The notes under the pieces were generated by a model. That model was given only the letters and a program-made list of their open reading frames with translations, searched no databases and had not been told where the DNA came from. Positions 17,371-27,987 of a stretch of 64,000 bases of DNA are shown here, in pieces. The position numbers and the translations under genes were made by a program. Source of the DNA: Synechococcus sp. RedBA-s (GTDB lineage Bacteria; Cyanobacteriota; Cyanobacteriia; PCC-6307; Cyanobiaceae); contig NZ_JAGQBF010000007.1 of assembly GCF_024345495.1 (NCBI RefSeq), positions 38,155 to 102,154 of the forward strand. Reading direction: 5' to 3'. The stretch's first letter is position 1. Each line of letters starts with the position of its first letter.

Positions 17371-18444
17371 ATGGCCCTCGTTCCGCTTCGGCTGCTCCTC
17401 GACCACGCCGCTGAGAACGGCTATGGCATCCCGGCCTTCAACGTCAACAACCTGGAGCAGGTCCAGTCGATCATGGAGGCGGCCTACGAAACCGACAGCC
17501 CCGTGATCCTGCAGGCCTCCCGTGGCGCCCGTCAGTACGCCGGTGAGATCTTCCTGCGTCACCTGATCATTGCTGCCACCGAAACCTATCCAGACATCCC
17601 GGTGGTGATGCACCAGGACCACGGCAACAGCCCCGCCACCTGCTTCGGCGCCGCCGCCAACGGCTTCACCTCGGTGATGATGGATGGCTCGCTGGAGGCG
17701 GACGCCAAGACCCCGGCCAGCTACGACTACAACGTGGCCGTCACCAAGGAAGTGGTGGACGTGGCCCACGCCATCGGCGTCAGCGTTGAGGGCGAACTGG
17801 GTTGCCTGGGCTCCTTGGAGACCGGCAAGGGTGAGGCCGAGGACGGCCACGGCTTCGAGGGTGCCCTCTCCCGCGAGCAGCTGCTCACCGATCCCGCCGA
17901 AGCGGCCGACTTCGTGGCCAAAACCAAGGTGGATGCCCTGGCGATCGCCATCGGCACCAGCCACGGCGCCTACAAGTTCACCCGCAAGCCCACCGGCGAA
18001 GTGCTGGCCATCTCGCGCATCGCCGAGATCCACAAGGCCATCCCCAACACCCACTTGGTGATGCACGGCTCCAGCTCCGTGCCCAAGGAGTGGCTCGACA
18101 TGATCAACAAGTTCGGTGGCTCCATCCCCGAAACCTATGGCGTGCCGGTGGAAGAGATTCAGAACGGCATCAAGAATGGCGTGCGCAAGGTGAACATCGA
18201 CACCGACAACCGTCTGGCCTTCACCGCCGCCGTTCGTGAAGCCGCCTTCAAGGATCCAGCCAACTTCGACCCCCGCCACTTCAACAAGCCGGCCCGGGCC
18301 TACATGAAGAAGGTGTGCCTCGATCGCTACCAGCAGTTCTGGTGCGCCGGCCAGGCCAGCAAGATCAAGCAGCAGAACATCAACTATTACGCTGCCCTCT
18401 ATGCCAAGGGTGCCCTCGACCCCAAGACCGCCGTCGCCGCCTGA
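17371..18444 (+). CDS. fba: Fructose-bisphosphate aldolase class II
   Basis: A 357-aa zinc-dependent aldolase of the Calvin cycle and glycolysis/gluconeogenesis. It has [12 protein letters not shown] (zinc/active-site His-Asp), [43 protein letters not shown] and [16 protein letters not shown]. Full length. A 166-bp upstream gap leaves room for its own promoter, and a strong terminator follows. Confidence 0.95.
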   Translation: MALVPLRLLLDHAAENGYGIPAFNVNNLEQVQSIMEAAYETDSPVILQASRGARQYAGEIFLRHLIIAATETYPDIPVVMHQDHGNSPATCFGAAANGFTSVMMDGSLEADAKTPASYDYNVAVTKEVVDVAHAIGVSVEGELGCLGSLETGKGEAEDGHGFEGALSREQLLTDPAEAADFVAKTKVDALAIAIGTSHGAYKFTRKPTGEVLAISRIAEIHKAIPNTHLVMHGSSSVPKEWLDMINKFGGSIPETYGVPVEEIQNGIKNGVRKVNIDTDNRLAFTAAVREAAFKDPANFDPRHFNKPARAYMKKVCLDRYQQFWCAGQASKIKQQNINYYAALYAKGALDPKTAVAA

Positions 18445-18485
18445 GTCTTTCTTCGACTCAACCCAGACCCCTTCTCGGTCTGTTC

Positions 18486-18509
18486 AGGGAGCCCCAGGCT
18501 CCCTTTTTT
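18486..18509 (+). terminator. Intrinsic terminator after fba
   Basis: A perfect 8-bp stem, AGGGAGCC / GGCTCCCT, with a three-base loop is followed by six T. It sits 42 bp after the fba stop and just before the convergent UPF0182 gene. Confidence 0.85.
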
Positions 18510-18518
18510 CATGCCTGC

Positions 18519-21410
18519 TCAGGGAGCCGGCGGGAACGGGGGCAGGCCAGGGAGACCCAGGGGACCCGGCACACCGAGCCCGATGCCACCTGCCGGCACA
18601 CCCTCAGAGCTCCCCCGACCGGAGACCAGCTTCTCCAGTGCCGTGGCGAGATCCTGCTCCATCACGAACCGACGGCCGTCGGTGACCACCACCCTCACCA
18701 GGGTGGGCAGATCGTTGCTTTTCGACTGCAGGTAGATCGGCTCCACGTAGAGAAGCCCCTTGCCCACAGGCAGCACCAGCAGATTGCCGCGAACCAGCTG
18801 GGAGCCCGTACGATTCCAGAGACCAAACTGAAAGCTGATCAGCGGATCCTGCTCGATCAGGGCCGAAATCTGTTGCGGACCCAGCAGCAGCCGCTGCTGC
18901 GGGAAGCGCACCAGCACCAGTTCGCCGTAGTGGGGTGGATCATTGCGCGCCGCCAGCCAGCCCACCAAGTTGGTGCGGCGCACGGGCGAGAACGGCAGCA
19001 GCAGGACAAATTCCGGCCGCTTCTCTCCGGGAAGCTGCAAGGTTGCGTGATAAGGCGCCACAGGCACGTTGCTGGAGCCGTAGACCTCGAGTGGGATCGA
19101 CCAGACGTCATCGCCGTTATAGAAAGTGCGGACGTCGGTGACGTGGTAACGCAGCAGCCGCTCCGACTGGATCGCGAACTGGCTGAGTGGCACGCGGATG
19201 TGGCTGAGCAGGGCGGCCGGCATCTCCTGCAGCGGGCGGAACAGCTCAGGAAACGCCCGCTGCCAGGTGCGCAGTACCGGATCGGTGGGATCGTTCACAT
19301 AGAGCCAAAGGCGCCCGTCGTGGGCATCCACGACCGCCTTCACGGGGTTGCGGAAATAGCGGATGCCCTTGGCATTGGCATCGCTGTAGGGATAGCTGCG
19401 ACTGGTGGTGAACCCGTCGAGCATCCAGTACTGATGCTGGGAGGGCTCGAAGCCAGGCGAGCCCTCTACCTGCGCCGTCACCAGATAGGGCTCGGTCTCG
19501 AAGTGCAGGAACGGAGCCAGGGCCTCGAGCCGTTCGTTCACCTGCCTGCGGATCAGCAGGAGCGAGTCGGGCGTGAACGAACCGCTGAACAGCATCCGCG
19601 GCTCCATCAGATAAACCGCAACCTTGAATCGCTGCCACGCGTTGTCGAGCCGGATTCCGAGCCGCCCCGTGAAATGGGTGTAGACATTCAGCTCCCCGTC
19701 GGGGAAGTCGAACTCCTGCACCCGGGTGGGAGCGATCACGTAGGGAGCCCGCGCCGAGGCGTAGTAGAGGCGTGGTTGCCCCAACGGCAGGGACTTCACC
19801 GCCGCAGCATCACTGATGCCGAGCTTGGGAATGCCCTGCACCCGGCCGCTGCGGCCGAGATCCTTGACGAAGAACAGCGGCAGGCCGTCAGGGCCGAAGA
19901 CGTTCACCGGCGAAACGGTGAAGCCGAAACCGTGGGTGAAGACGAGATGACGGTTGAGCCAGGTGCGCGAGCCTGCCGGCAGGGCGCCGCTGTCGAGTTC
20001 CCGTGCCGCGATCAACACCTGCTGCGAGCCGCTGCGGAGGGGATCCCCCAGCAGTGGATAGCGATCCACTGCCGCGGAGGGGAAGGTGTAGTAGAGCCTT
20101 AACTGCTGCAGCTGCCTGTTGGCGGCCAGCAGGGGGCGGCTGTCCCACAGGCGGGTGTTGGCCAGGGTTCCCGGCGCCGCTTCCAGATCGCCAGCGGTGA
20201 GCTTCTGCTCTGGATTGAGGACGCCCTCTTGGATCGCCCCCAGCCCGAAGGCCTGGCGAGTGCCACGGATGCTGCGCTCGATGTAGGGCGCCTCCATCAC
20301 CAGCTCCCGAGGCTGCACCACAAAGCGCTGCACCAGAGGAGCCACCAGGAACTCGGTGATCGGCACCAGCGCCACCGTGGCCAGCAGGGGAACCAGGACC
20401 AGGCTCCGCAGCCAGTGACGACGCACGGAGGCCAGCAGACCCGTGGCGGTGAGCACCAACAGGGCGGCGAGCAGAAGCCGCAACGGCAGACGCACGTGCA
20501 GATCGACGAAACCGGCGCCGGAAGCCACGCCGCTGCCCTGCACCATCAGATCGAAGGGGGCAAGGGCGGAGCTGGAAGCCGCCATCAGGCAGAGGACCGC
20601 AAGCTGGGGCTTGAGCACTGCCTGCTGGGCACGGCTCAGTCCCACGAAGCGCAGATCACTCAGACTGGATCCTTCGGTGAAGGTGAGCCAGAGGCAGGCG
20701 GCGAACCCCACGATCCCCTGGGCCAGAAGAATGCTCAGCAGCAAATGGAGCGCCGGCAGGCGCAGCACCGTGAAGCTGATGTCGAAGCCCGTGAGCGGAT
20801 CCCCCTCGCCGAACGGCACCGCCAGCAGGGCCGGCAACCAGAGACTCCAACCCCGCGCCAGGGCGGTGGCTGATCCGGCCAGGGCAGCCACCAGCACCAG
20901 CTGCAGGGTCGGCAGGGGCTTGGTCAGCAGCGGCAGCAGCAGTCCGGCGGCCATGGCGAGCAGCAGCGGCAGCGGCAGGTCGGCCAGCACACGGAAGCCA
21001 CTGAAGATCTCGCCACTGAAGGGGGCACTGATCAGTCCCCAAGCCTGGACGATCAAGTAGGTGAGTCCGGTGGCCAGGGACAGCTCCAAGCCCGCCAACA
21101 CCAGCACCATCGGCAGGGGCTCCAGCCGCAGCAAGGTCAGGCGCGGCATCGCCTTGGTGGCACTGGCGCTGCGCAGGCGCCAGCAGCGCTGCAGCTGCTG
21201 CAACTGCAGCGGAACTCCAAGTCCCATTACCAACAGGAACGCCCCGATCTGAAGCCACCAGCGGCGCCTCAGCACTGATTCGAAGCCGAACTGGGCGAAC
21301 CAGTCGAGCTCGAGGCCCAGCCGGGAAATCAGTACCAGCGCCAGGGGGACGAACGCCAGCACTGCCAGGGCCGCAGGCAGCGACAGCAGGCGCGGGAAAC
21401 GGGAGGCCAC
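18519..21410 (-). CDS. UPF0182 family membrane protein
   Basis: A 963-aa protein. The N-terminal third has about seven to eight hydrophobic segments (for example LPAALAVLAFVPLALVLI, LLAALLVLTATGLLASV). The C-terminal two thirds are soluble with TRQAFGLGAIQEG, TLANTRLWDSRPLL, FTHGFGFTVSPVNVFGPDGL and YVEPIYLQSK, a layout specific to UPF0182. The function of the family is unknown. It starts with GTG and is convergent with fba across the terminator. Confidence 0.9.
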   Translation of the reverse strand: MASRFPRLLSLPAALAVLAFVPLALVLISRLGLELDWFAQFGFESVLRRRWWLQIGAFLLVMGLGVPLQLQQLQRCWRLRSASATKAMPRLTLLRLEPLPMVLVLAGLELSLATGLTYLIVQAWGLISAPFSGEIFSGFRVLADLPLPLLLAMAAGLLLPLLTKPLPTLQLVLVAALAGSATALARGWSLWLPALLAVPFGEGDPLTGFDISFTVLRLPALHLLLSILLAQGIVGFAACLWLTFTEGSSLSDLRFVGLSRAQQAVLKPQLAVLCLMAASSSALAPFDLMVQGSGVASGAGFVDLHVRLPLRLLLAALLVLTATGLLASVRRHWLRSLVLVPLLATVALVPITEFLVAPLVQRFVVQPRELVMEAPYIERSIRGTRQAFGLGAIQEGVLNPEQKLTAGDLEAAPGTLANTRLWDSRPLLAANRQLQQLRLYYTFPSAAVDRYPLLGDPLRSGSQQVLIAARELDSGALPAGSRTWLNRHLVFTHGFGFTVSPVNVFGPDGLPLFFVKDLGRSGRVQGIPKLGISDAAAVKSLPLGQPRLYYASARAPYVIAPTRVQEFDFPDGELNVYTHFTGRLGIRLDNAWQRFKVAVYLMEPRMLFSGSFTPDSLLLIRRQVNERLEALAPFLHFETEPYLVTAQVEGSPGFEPSQHQYWMLDGFTTSRSYPYSDANAKGIRYFRNPVKAVVDAHDGRLWLYVNDPTDPVLRTWQRAFPELFRPLQEMPAALLSHIRVPLSQFAIQSERLLRYHVTDVRTFYNGDDVWSIPLEVYGSSNVPVAPYHATLQLPGEKRPEFVLLLPFSPVRRTNLVGWLAARNDPPHYGELVLVRFPQQRLLLGPQQISALIEQDPLISFQFGLWNRTGSQLVRGNLLVLPVGKGLLYVEPIYLQSKSNDLPTLVRVVVTDGRRFVMEQDLATALEKLVSGRGSSEGVPAGGIGLGVPGPLGLPGLPPFPPAP

Positions 21411-21562
21411 GGCATGAGGCTAGACAGCGGCGGGGCACCTCGCCCGCTTCGCTCCTGAAGACGCCTTCCATGAACTGATTCTGATACCCGACCTCGTAGG
21501 TCGGGCTTAATGGAGCGTTGTTGCCGGCGCTGCTAGTTTGCCGTGACAGCTGTTTTCGGGCC

Positions 21563-22849
21563 GTGACCGCCACCCTTTCTCGCTCCACCTTCACGGGCCT
21601 GCGCTGCAAGGAATGCGGTCACCCCTATGAAGCGAGCGCCCGCCACGTCTGTGAAGACGTCTGCTTCGGCCCGCTTGAGGTTGTCTACGACTACGACGCC
21701 ATCCGCGCCCGGGTCAGCCGGGCCTCGATCGAAGCCGGCCCCACCTCCATCTGGCGCTACCGCGAGTTCCTGCCGATCGAAGGCGATCCGATCGATGTGG
21801 GCACCGGCTTCACCCCTCTGCTCAAGGCCAACCGCCTGGCCCGCCGCCTGGGGCTGAAGAACCTCTACATCAAGAATGACGGGGTCAACATGCCAACCCT
21901 CTCCTTCAAGGACCGGGTGGTGTCGGTGGCGCTCACCCGGGCCCGCGAACTGGGCTTCACCACCGTGAGCTGCGCCTCCACCGGCAACCTGGCCAACTCC
22001 ACCGCCGCCATCGCCGCCCACGCCGGCATGGAGTGCTGCGTCTTCATCCCCAGCGACCTGGAGATGGGCAAGGTGCTGGGCACCTTGATCTACAACCCCA
22101 CCCTGATGGCGGTGAAGGGCAACTACGACCAGGTGAACCGCCTCTGCTCCGAAGTGGCCAACACCTACGGCTGGGGCTTCGTCAACATCAACCTGCGCCC
22201 TTACTACTCCGAAGGCTCCAAAACCCTCGGCTACGAGGTGATCGAGCAGCTGGGCTGGCAGCTTCCGGATCACATCGTGGCGCCCCTGGCCTCCGGCTCG
22301 CTGTTCACCAAGATCCGCAAGGGCTTCGACGAGTTCATCAAGGTGGGCCTCGTCGACGAGAAGCCCGTGCGCTTCAGCGGCGCCCAAGCCGAGGGCTGCT
22401 CCCCCATCGCCCAGGCCTTCGCCGAAGGCCGCGACTTCATCACCCCGGTGAAGCCCAACACCATCGCCAAGTCGATCGCCATCGGCAACCCCGCCGACGG
22501 CCCCTACGCCATCGACCTGGCCCGGCGCACCAACGGCTCCATTGCCGCCGTCAGCGACCAGGAGATCATCGACGGCATCAAGTTGCTGGCTGAAACCGAG
22601 GGTGTATTCACCGAAACCGCCGGCGGCACCACCATCGCCGTGCTCAAGAAGCTGGTGGAGGAGGGCAAGATCGATCCGGGCGAAACCACCGTGGCTTACA
22701 TCACCGGCAACGGCCTGAAAACCACCGAAGCCGTGGCCTCCTCCGTGGGTGAACCGTACACAATCGAGCCCCAGCTCGCCAGCTTCAATGCCGCCTGGGA
22801 GCGGGCCCAGTCGCTGCACCGCGCCAGCTGGGAACCGATCAGCGTCTGA
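21563..22849 (+). CDS. thrC: Threonine synthase
   Basis: A 428-aa PLP enzyme converting O-phosphohomoserine to threonine. An N-terminal zinc-ribbon-like piece ([23 protein letters not shown]) is followed by [14 protein letters not shown] with the PLP lysine, [19 protein letters not shown] for phosphate binding, and NGLKTTEAV near the end. The GTG at 21563 gives the usual start; the frame is open further upstream. It lies divergently from the UPF0182 gene and 152 bp before a MoaD/ThiS-like gene. Confidence 0.92.
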   Translation: MTATLSRSTFTGLRCKECGHPYEASARHVCEDVCFGPLEVVYDYDAIRARVSRASIEAGPTSIWRYREFLPIEGDPIDVGTGFTPLLKANRLARRLGLKNLYIKNDGVNMPTLSFKDRVVSVALTRARELGFTTVSCASTGNLANSTAAIAAHAGMECCVFIPSDLEMGKVLGTLIYNPTLMAVKGNYDQVNRLCSEVANTYGWGFVNINLRPYYSEGSKTLGYEVIEQLGWQLPDHIVAPLASGSLFTKIRKGFDEFIKVGLVDEKPVRFSGAQAEGCSPIAQAFAEGRDFITPVKPNTIAKSIAIGNPADGPYAIDLARRTNGSIAAVSDQEIIDGIKLLAETEGVFTETAGGTTIAVLKKLVEEGKIDPGETTVAYITGNGLKTTEAVASSVGEPYTIEPQLASFNAAWERAQSLHRASWEPISV

Positions 22850-23001
22850 GGCCGGCACTTCGGCATCAGCTCGGTTTCACTTCGGCACCCAAATCCACCC
22901 ATGCCGTGCCCACCGAGCTCCACAGGTCCACAACTCCAAAGCTCCAGGCCACTCCTCCCACCATCCTTTGCCGGCGGCTGCTGCCGCCTTCCACTTCCGT
23001 C

Positions 23002-23277
23002 ATGGCGATTCAGGTTCTGATCCCCACCCCCCTGCAGAAATTCACGTCGGATCAATCCAGCGTCGAGCTGGAGGCCACCAACGTCGATGGGCTGCTGCAG
23101 GCCATGGAGGGCCGCTTCCCCGGCATCCTCGCCAGGCTCACCGATGAGAACGGCAAGCTGCGGCGTTTCCTCAACGTGTACGTCAACAGCGAGGACATCC
23201 GCTTCCTCGACAACCAGGCCACGGCCCTCGCCGACGGCGATGAGGTGAGCATCGTGCCCGCCGTGGCCGGCGGCTGA
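23002..23277 (+). CDS. MoaD/ThiS-like ubiquitin-fold sulfur carrier
   Basis: A 91-aa protein ending in VPAVAGG; a C-terminal Gly-Gly is the site activated as a thiocarboxylate in sulfur carriers. The body has [32 protein letters not shown], typical of MoaD/ThiS/CysO proteins, and [12 protein letters not shown]. Its neighbour is threonine synthase, not moaE or thi genes, so it is more likely a CysO-like or general sulfur carrier than a molybdopterin subunit. That is inference from context. Confidence 0.75.
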   Translation: MAIQVLIPTPLQKFTSDQSSVELEATNVDGLLQAMEGRFPGILARLTDENGKLRRFLNVYVNSEDIRFLDNQATALADGDEVSIVPAVAGG

Positions 23278-23387
23278 TCAGGCAGCGCGACCGATGGCTT
23301 TCCCAGCCCAGGTGTGCGTGCGAGCACCCAATCGGGCTGGGATCGTCCATAGGCTCAGCGCATTACATGTTGTGCGCGGCTGGATCC

Positions 23388-24368
23388 ATGACCCAAGCTC
23401 CCGAAGCCCCCGTGGCCCTACGGCAGGATCAGAGCGTCGCCCTGTCGATGGCCGCGGCGGGCAAGGCCCAGCTCTTTGATTACCGCCAGGCCGCCAACCC
23501 GGTGCGGCGGGGCCTGACCGAACCGATCCCGGAGGGGCGCTGGGGGCCTGAACTGCACGCCAGCGGCCCCAGCGCCATCCTTCCCCTCGATCTCAGCGAC
23601 GAGCTGGACTGCCGGGGTCCAGCCACCAGCCCGGCCCTGAGCGCCAATTTCATCCGCATCCTGGCGGGTGAAACGATCAGCGCCGGGGCCAACGCCACCA
23701 GCTTCCTTTTTTATGTCTGGCGCGGTGCAGGCCGTTGCCGGAGGCCGGCGGGCGCCCTCGGCGGCCCGGTGGATCAGCCCTGGAGCCAGGGGGATCTCTT
23801 CGTGCTCCCCTGCGGTGAACCGGCCCAGCTGGAGGCCCACGAGGAAAGCGTCCTCTACTGGGTCCACGACGAACCCTTGCTCAATCACCTGGGGGTGAGC
23901 GCCGATCGGCCCCGCTTCGAGGCCACCCACTACCCGGGGGAGTGGCTGCGGCGGGAGCTGGCGGCCCTGGCGGCCGACCCCAGCAGCGCCCGCAGCAACC
24001 GCCTCAGCCTGCTGCTGGCCAACAGCGATCTGCCCAGGAGCCGCACCGTCACCCACACCCTCTGGGCCATGTACGGGCTGGTGCCGGCCGGAGCCATCCA
24101 GGCCCCCCACCGGCACCAGTCGGTGGCCCTCGATCTGGTGATCGCCTGCGCCCCGGGCTGCGCCACCCTCTCGGGGCCCGAGCTCAATGCCGATGGCACG
24201 ATCCGCAATCCCCTGCGCATGGAGTGGGAACCGGGGGCGGCCTTCGTGACCCCGCCGGGCCACTGGCACGGTCATGTCAACGAGAGCGGCGAAGACGCGC
24301 TGCTGCTGCCGATCCAGGACGCCGCCCTGCACACCTACCTGCGCAGCCTCGACATCCGCTTCAGCTGA
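23388..24368 (+). CDS. Bicupin-domain protein (gentisate dioxygenase-like fold)
   Basis: A 326-aa two-domain cupin. The N-terminal cupin is degenerate (SFLFYVWRGAGRCRRP, SQGDLFVLPCGEP). The C-terminal one keeps metal-binding residues in PHRHQSVALDLVIA and TPPGHWHGHVNE. The layout resembles gentisate 1,2-dioxygenase-like bicupins, but no ring-cleavage pathway genes are nearby, so the substrate is unknown. The ATG at 23388 was chosen over upstream in-frame positions. Confidence 0.65.
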   Translation: MTQAPEAPVALRQDQSVALSMAAAGKAQLFDYRQAANPVRRGLTEPIPEGRWGPELHASGPSAILPLDLSDELDCRGPATSPALSANFIRILAGETISAGANATSFLFYVWRGAGRCRRPAGALGGPVDQPWSQGDLFVLPCGEPAQLEAHEESVLYWVHDEPLLNHLGVSADRPRFEATHYPGEWLRRELAALAADPSSARSNRLSLLLANSDLPRSRTVTHTLWAMYGLVPAGAIQAPHRHQSVALDLVIACAPGCATLSGPELNADGTIRNPLRMEWEPGAAFVTPPGHWHGHVNESGEDALLLPIQDAALHTYLRSLDIRFS

Positions 24369-24377
24369 GCCTGAGCT

Positions 24378-24409
24378 TGAGCCTGATCTGGCCCAGCTGA
24401 TCAGGCTCA
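24378..24409. terminator. Inverted repeat between convergent bicupin and ftsH genes
   Basis: A perfect 10-bp stem, TGAGCCTGAT / ATCAGGCTCA, with a 12-base loop lies between the two converging stops and overlaps the ftsH stop. There is no T run, so it may be a bidirectional hairpin aiding 3'-end formation and not a full intrinsic terminator. Confidence 0.5.
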
Positions 24410-26347
24410 GGCGTGGCCCGCCACCGGCAGGGCCTCAGAGGAAGCGGAGCCGGATGGCAGGGCGCCACTGGCCTCGAAGCGATCAACGATGACGCGGAAC
24501 TCCTCGCCGCCGAGGGTTTCCTGCTCGATCAGCCGCTCCACCAGTTCATCCATCAGCACGCGCCTGGGGCGCAGCAGGGTGAGCGCCTGGTCGAGGGCCT
24601 GCTGGGAGAGCTGACGCACCTGAAGATCGATCTGCCGGCCGGTGGTTTCGGCGTAGCTGGGACGGGTGTGCAGCAGATTACGGCCGAGGAAGACCTCGTG
24701 GCCGTCGCCCTCCAGGGCCACCTGGCCGAGGGGAGAGAAGCCGTAGCGGGTGACCATCTCGCGGCTGATGCGGGTGGCCATCTGCAGGTCACCGGAGGCG
24801 CCCTGGGTGATCTCGCTCGGGCCAAAGACCACCTGCTCGGCGGCGCGACCGCCCATGACCACCACCAGCCGGGCCTGCAGGTAGGCCTTGCTGATCAGCC
24901 CTGAATCGAGGATCTCCTCATCGGGCATGGTGCGGGCAAAACCGCCGACACCGCCGGAGCGTGGCAGCAGGGTCACCTTGTCAAGCTTGTCGGCATGGGG
25001 CACCAGCGAACTGAGCAGGGCGTGGCCGATCTCGTGGTAAGCGATCAGGCGTTTCTTGGCACTGTCCTGCAGGGGGGCCACCGCCAGACCCATGGTGATG
25101 CGTTCAAGGGCATCACTGAGGGACTGGTCGTCGATGCTGCTGCGCTGGTGGCGGGCGGTGAGGATGGCCGCCTCATTGAGCAGGTTGGCCAGATCGGCAC
25201 CGGAGAAGCCCGGGGTGCGCGCCGCCCAGGTGCCCAGCGACACCGAGGGATCGAGGGGGCGACTGCGGGCGTGCACCGCCAGGATCGCTTCGCGGCCAAG
25301 GCGGTCGGGCAGGTCCACCTGGATCTGGCGATCGAACCGCCCCGGCCGGGTGAGGGCCACATCGAGCACATCAGGGCGGTTGGTGGCCGCGATCAGGATC
25401 ACGCCCGAGTTCTGCTCGAAGCCGTCCATCTCCGTGAGCAGCTGGTTAAGGGTCTGCTCCCGCTCGTCGTTGCCGCCGCCGATGCCAGCGCCGCGCTGGC
25501 GGCCCACCGCGTCCACCTCGTCGATGAAAATGATGCAAGGAGCCTTCTCCTTGGCCCGCTTGAACAGGTCACGCACCCGGCTGGCGCCCACCCCCACGAA
25601 CATCTCGACGAATTCCGAGGCGGCCATCGAGAAGAAGGGCACCCCCGCCTCACCGGCGATGGCCTTGGCCAGCAGTGTCTTGCCAGTGCCGGGAGGTCCC
25701 ACCAGCAGCACACCACGGGGGATCTTGGCGCCAAGGGCGGTGAAGCGCTCCGGCTGACGCAGGAAACTCACCACCTCCTGCAGTTCGGTCTTGGCCTCAT
25801 TGATGCCCGCCACGTCCTCGAAGCGGACGGCCACCGTGCCCTCCGGCTGCAGGCGCGGCTGACTGCGGCCGAAGCCCATCGCCTTGCTGGCCACCTGGGA
25901 GGAGCGCCGCAGCAACAGGGTGAGCCCACCCAGCAGCAACACCACCAGCAGCACGTTCACCAGCAGGCCGGCGGTGGACTCGTCCTGGCGGTCGTCACGC
26001 ACCGTGAGCGGAACGCGGCTCTGCTCCGCCGTGCGCAGCAGCAGCGAATCGTTGGCGAAGACCGGGACCCGGGTGCTGCTGCCGTCCTTGAACTGCACCT
26101 GAACCTCCCGCTGGCGAGGGGAGAGCTCCAGCTCCTTGATCGTGCCGCCCTGCATCAGCTTCAGCAGCTCGCTGTAGGAGGGCGGCGGCTCAGTGGGGCG
26201 CCCCAGACGGCCCAGCAGACCGCCCTCCCGTGAGGGAGTGGCTGGTGGGGTTGGTGAGGGGGTGGCCTCCGGCTGGGCCGGTGCCGCCGCCAGAAGTGAG
26301 CGGGCTCCCTCCGGCCAAAGAGGGAGCACCGGACGCGGGCTGCTCAC
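24407..26347 (-). CDS. ftsH: ATP-dependent zinc metalloprotease FtsH
   Basis: About 646 aa from a GTG at 26347. The AAA+ domain has [34 protein letters not shown] and [20 protein letters not shown]. The protease domain has [12 protein letters not shown], an HExxH zinc site. FtsH hexamers degrade damaged membrane proteins, including photosystem II D1 in cyanobacteria. One clear membrane helix is seen ([19 protein letters not shown]); the usual first helix is weak. The open frame to 26488 would overlap rpmF head to head and its hydrophobic start is the antisense of lysine codons, so I reject it. Confidence 0.88.
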   Translation of the reverse strand: MSSPRPVLPLWPEGARSLLAAAPAQPEATPSPTPPATPSREGGLLGRLGRPTEPPPSYSELLKLMQGGTIKELELSPRQREVQVQFKDGSSTRVPVFANDSLLLRTAEQSRVPLTVRDDRQDESTAGLLVNVLLVVLLLGGLTLLLRRSSQVASKAMGFGRSQPRLQPEGTVAVRFEDVAGINEAKTELQEVVSFLRQPERFTALGAKIPRGVLLVGPPGTGKTLLAKAIAGEAGVPFFSMAASEFVEMFVGVGASRVRDLFKRAKEKAPCIIFIDEVDAVGRQRGAGIGGGNDEREQTLNQLLTEMDGFEQNSGVILIAATNRPDVLDVALTRPGRFDRQIQVDLPDRLGREAILAVHARSRPLDPSVSLGTWAARTPGFSGADLANLLNEAAILTARHQRSSIDDQSLSDALERITMGLAVAPLQDSAKKRLIAYHEIGHALLSSLVPHADKLDKVTLLPRSGGVGGFARTMPDEEILDSGLISKAYLQARLVVVMGGRAAEQVVFGPSEITQGASGDLQMATRISREMVTRYGFSPLGQVALEGDGHEVFLGRNLLHTRPSYAETTGRQIDLQVRQLSQQALDQALTLLRPRRVLMDELVERLIEQETLGGEEFRVIVDRFEASGALPSGSASSEALPVAGHA

Positions 26348-26431
26348 AGGGTTCTGCTTCTCAAACGAGCTTAGCGATTTGACGAAAGGCCTCACGACAG
26401 CGGAAGATCGTTGTTTGGCTGGTCGGGCGGG

Positions 26432-26611
26432 ATGGCTGTTCCCAAGAAGAAAACCTCCAAGGGCAAGCGCAATCAGCGCCATGCCCATTGGAAGGCAAAG
26501 GCAACCGTGGCGGCTCGAAAAGCGATGTCGCTGGGTAAGGCCGTTTTGAGTGGACGGGCTCAGGGCTTCGTCTATCCCATTGATGAATCCGCCGAAGAAA
26601 GCGAGAGCTGA
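26432..26611 (+). CDS. rpmF: 50S ribosomal protein L32
   Basis: A 59-aa basic protein beginning [19 protein letters not shown] after the initiator methionine, the universal start of bacterial L32. The usual C-terminal zinc cysteines are absent, as in cyanobacterial and plastid L32. It is divergent from ftsH with about 84 bp between the chosen starts. Confidence 0.95.
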   Translation: MAVPKKKTSKGKRNQRHAHWKAKATVAARKAMSLGKAVLSGRAQGFVYPIDESAEESES

Positions 26612-26629
26612 TCAACAGCTCATCGCTAG

Positions 26630-27646
26630 TCACGGTGCCTCCTTGGCCGGGCCGCTCCAGATGCAGCGGCGCTGGCCATCGAGCTTGATCAGAGCCGTGG
26701 CCGCAGACGACGAGCCAAGCGCTGATGTCGCCAGGGGATCCTGATAAAGCTCAGGGGGCAGCGAGGCCAATGTGGCTTTTGCCATGGCAATCACCTCCGG
26801 GGCCTGGAGTGCCTGGCCAGAGCAGCGGCGCTGGCGGGCTTCGGCCTGAAGGCGCCAGCGCAGGGGCAGGCTCCAGCGGCAGGGCCTGAGCAACCACAGC
26901 CCCTCAAGCTGATCCCAGAGCGACTGGTAGGCCTGCAACTCCCGGTCCCAGCGCGGTAACCAGGCCAGTTCTGCAGAGCTGAGGGGGCAACTCCACGGCT
27001 GCATCGGCTCGGCCATGGCCGCCGAGAGGGCGCTCTCCCCCAGGGCCCGGCAGCCCACCAGCCAGCCCTCCAGCACCAGCACATCCACAGCCTCGAAGCG
27101 GCGCCAGCCGGCCCGATCACCCACACCGGCGCGTAGGCGCTTGTCGAAGCGAGGCAGCTGCCATGGCTCCCCCGAGCGCCAGCGCCGCAGGCACTCCAGC
27201 AGCAGCGGCAGATCGTGGCTGCCGGGCGGAACGCGGCTGACGCCGAAGGGATTGCCCGCCAGCCTCTGCAGTCGCTGCTGGTAGGGCAGATAGGCGTCAT
27301 CGATCGAGACCACCGCCAGGCGGAGGCCGAAGCTGGGCGCCAGGCGCTCCAGCGCTCGTCCCAGGGTGGTCTTGCCGGCCCCCACCGGCCCATTGAGCCC
27401 GATCAGCAACGGGGAGCTGCCACTGCCGCTGCCACCGCTGAGCCTGGAATGGCAGCCGCTGAGCAGCGGCAACACCAGACCCCAGAGCAGGCTGGGATGG
27501 GGCGGGCCCTCCCAGTCCCCGAGGCGCTGGGACCACAGCTGGGCCCAGCCGAGCGGATCGCTGACGCCACAGCGGGCCAGGAGCAACCGGTGGGGCTCCG
27601 GCGGGAAGGACCAGGGCCAGGGCCAGGGCAAAGGGACAGTGCTCAC
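26630..27646 (-). CDS. D-glycerate 3-kinase (P-loop kinase, GLYK-type)
   Basis: A 338-aa P-loop kinase with LLIGLNGPVGAGKTTLGRAL, VVSIDDAYLPYQQRL, RVPPGSHDLPLLLE, LPRFDKRLRAG and VLVLEGWLVGCRAL, the pattern of glycerate 3-kinases that finish photorespiration (glycerate to 3-phosphoglycerate). The GTG at 27646 gives a GTGA overlap with the upstream Ycf20-like gene. It is last in an operon with that gene and a CbbY-like phosphatase, consistent with a carbon-metabolism role. Confidence 0.8.
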   Translation of the reverse strand: MSTVPLPWPWPWSFPPEPHRLLLARCGVSDPLGWAQLWSQRLGDWEGPPHPSLLWGLVLPLLSGCHSRLSGGSGSGSSPLLIGLNGPVGAGKTTLGRALERLAPSFGLRLAVVSIDDAYLPYQQRLQRLAGNPFGVSRVPPGSHDLPLLLECLRRWRSGEPWQLPRFDKRLRAGVGDRAGWRRFEAVDVLVLEGWLVGCRALGESALSAAMAEPMQPWSCPLSSAELAWLPRWDRELQAYQSLWDQLEGLWLLRPCRWSLPLRWRLQAEARQRRCSGQALQAPEVIAMAKATLASLPPELYQDPLATSALGSSSAATALIKLDGQRRCIWSGPAKEAP

Positions 27647-27987
27647 GAGCCGAGCTTGAACCCCTCCAGCACCACGGCATAGACCACCCCGAGCCGCAGG
27701 TTGTCGCAGAGCACCCAGCCCAGGGAGGGCTCCCCCCGCACCCAGTGGCTGCGCAGGCGAGCCAGCAGCTCCACCAGCAGCACCAGCAGCAGCACCACCA
27801 GCGGACGCGGCCCCAACTGATACAGCACGAAGGAGGTGACGTTGTTGCCAGCGAACAGGCCCAGCAGCAGGGCCAGCAGCGCCAGGCTGCGGTGGCGCCA
27901 GTTCCCCCGCCATCCGGAGAGAGCCGTGCGGCCGCCGCTCTCCAGGGCCTGCTGCAGGCGGGTGGATTGCACGGGCAACGGACTCAT
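27643..27987 (-). CDS. Ycf20-like (DUF565) membrane protein
   Basis: A 114-aa protein with two or three hydrophobic helices (LALLALLLGLFAGNNVTSFVL, PLVVLLLVLLVELLARL) and a C-terminal NLRLGVVYAVVLEGFKLGS. This matches the DUF565/Ycf20 family found in cyanobacteria and plastids, whose plant members have been linked to photoprotection. The ATG at 27987 overlaps the upstream stop as ATGA and the downstream gene starts within its stop. Confidence 0.75.
   Translation of the reverse strand: MSPLPVQSTRLQQALESGGRTALSGWRGNWRHRSLALLALLLGLFAGNNVTSFVLYQLGPRPLVVLLLVLLVELLARLRSHWVRGEPSLGWVLCDNLRLGVVYAVVLEGFKLGS

Noticed and set aside
26348..26488. Upstream extension of ftsH with a hydrophobic start
   Set aside because: It is the antisense of the lysine-rich L32 gene, which is certain.
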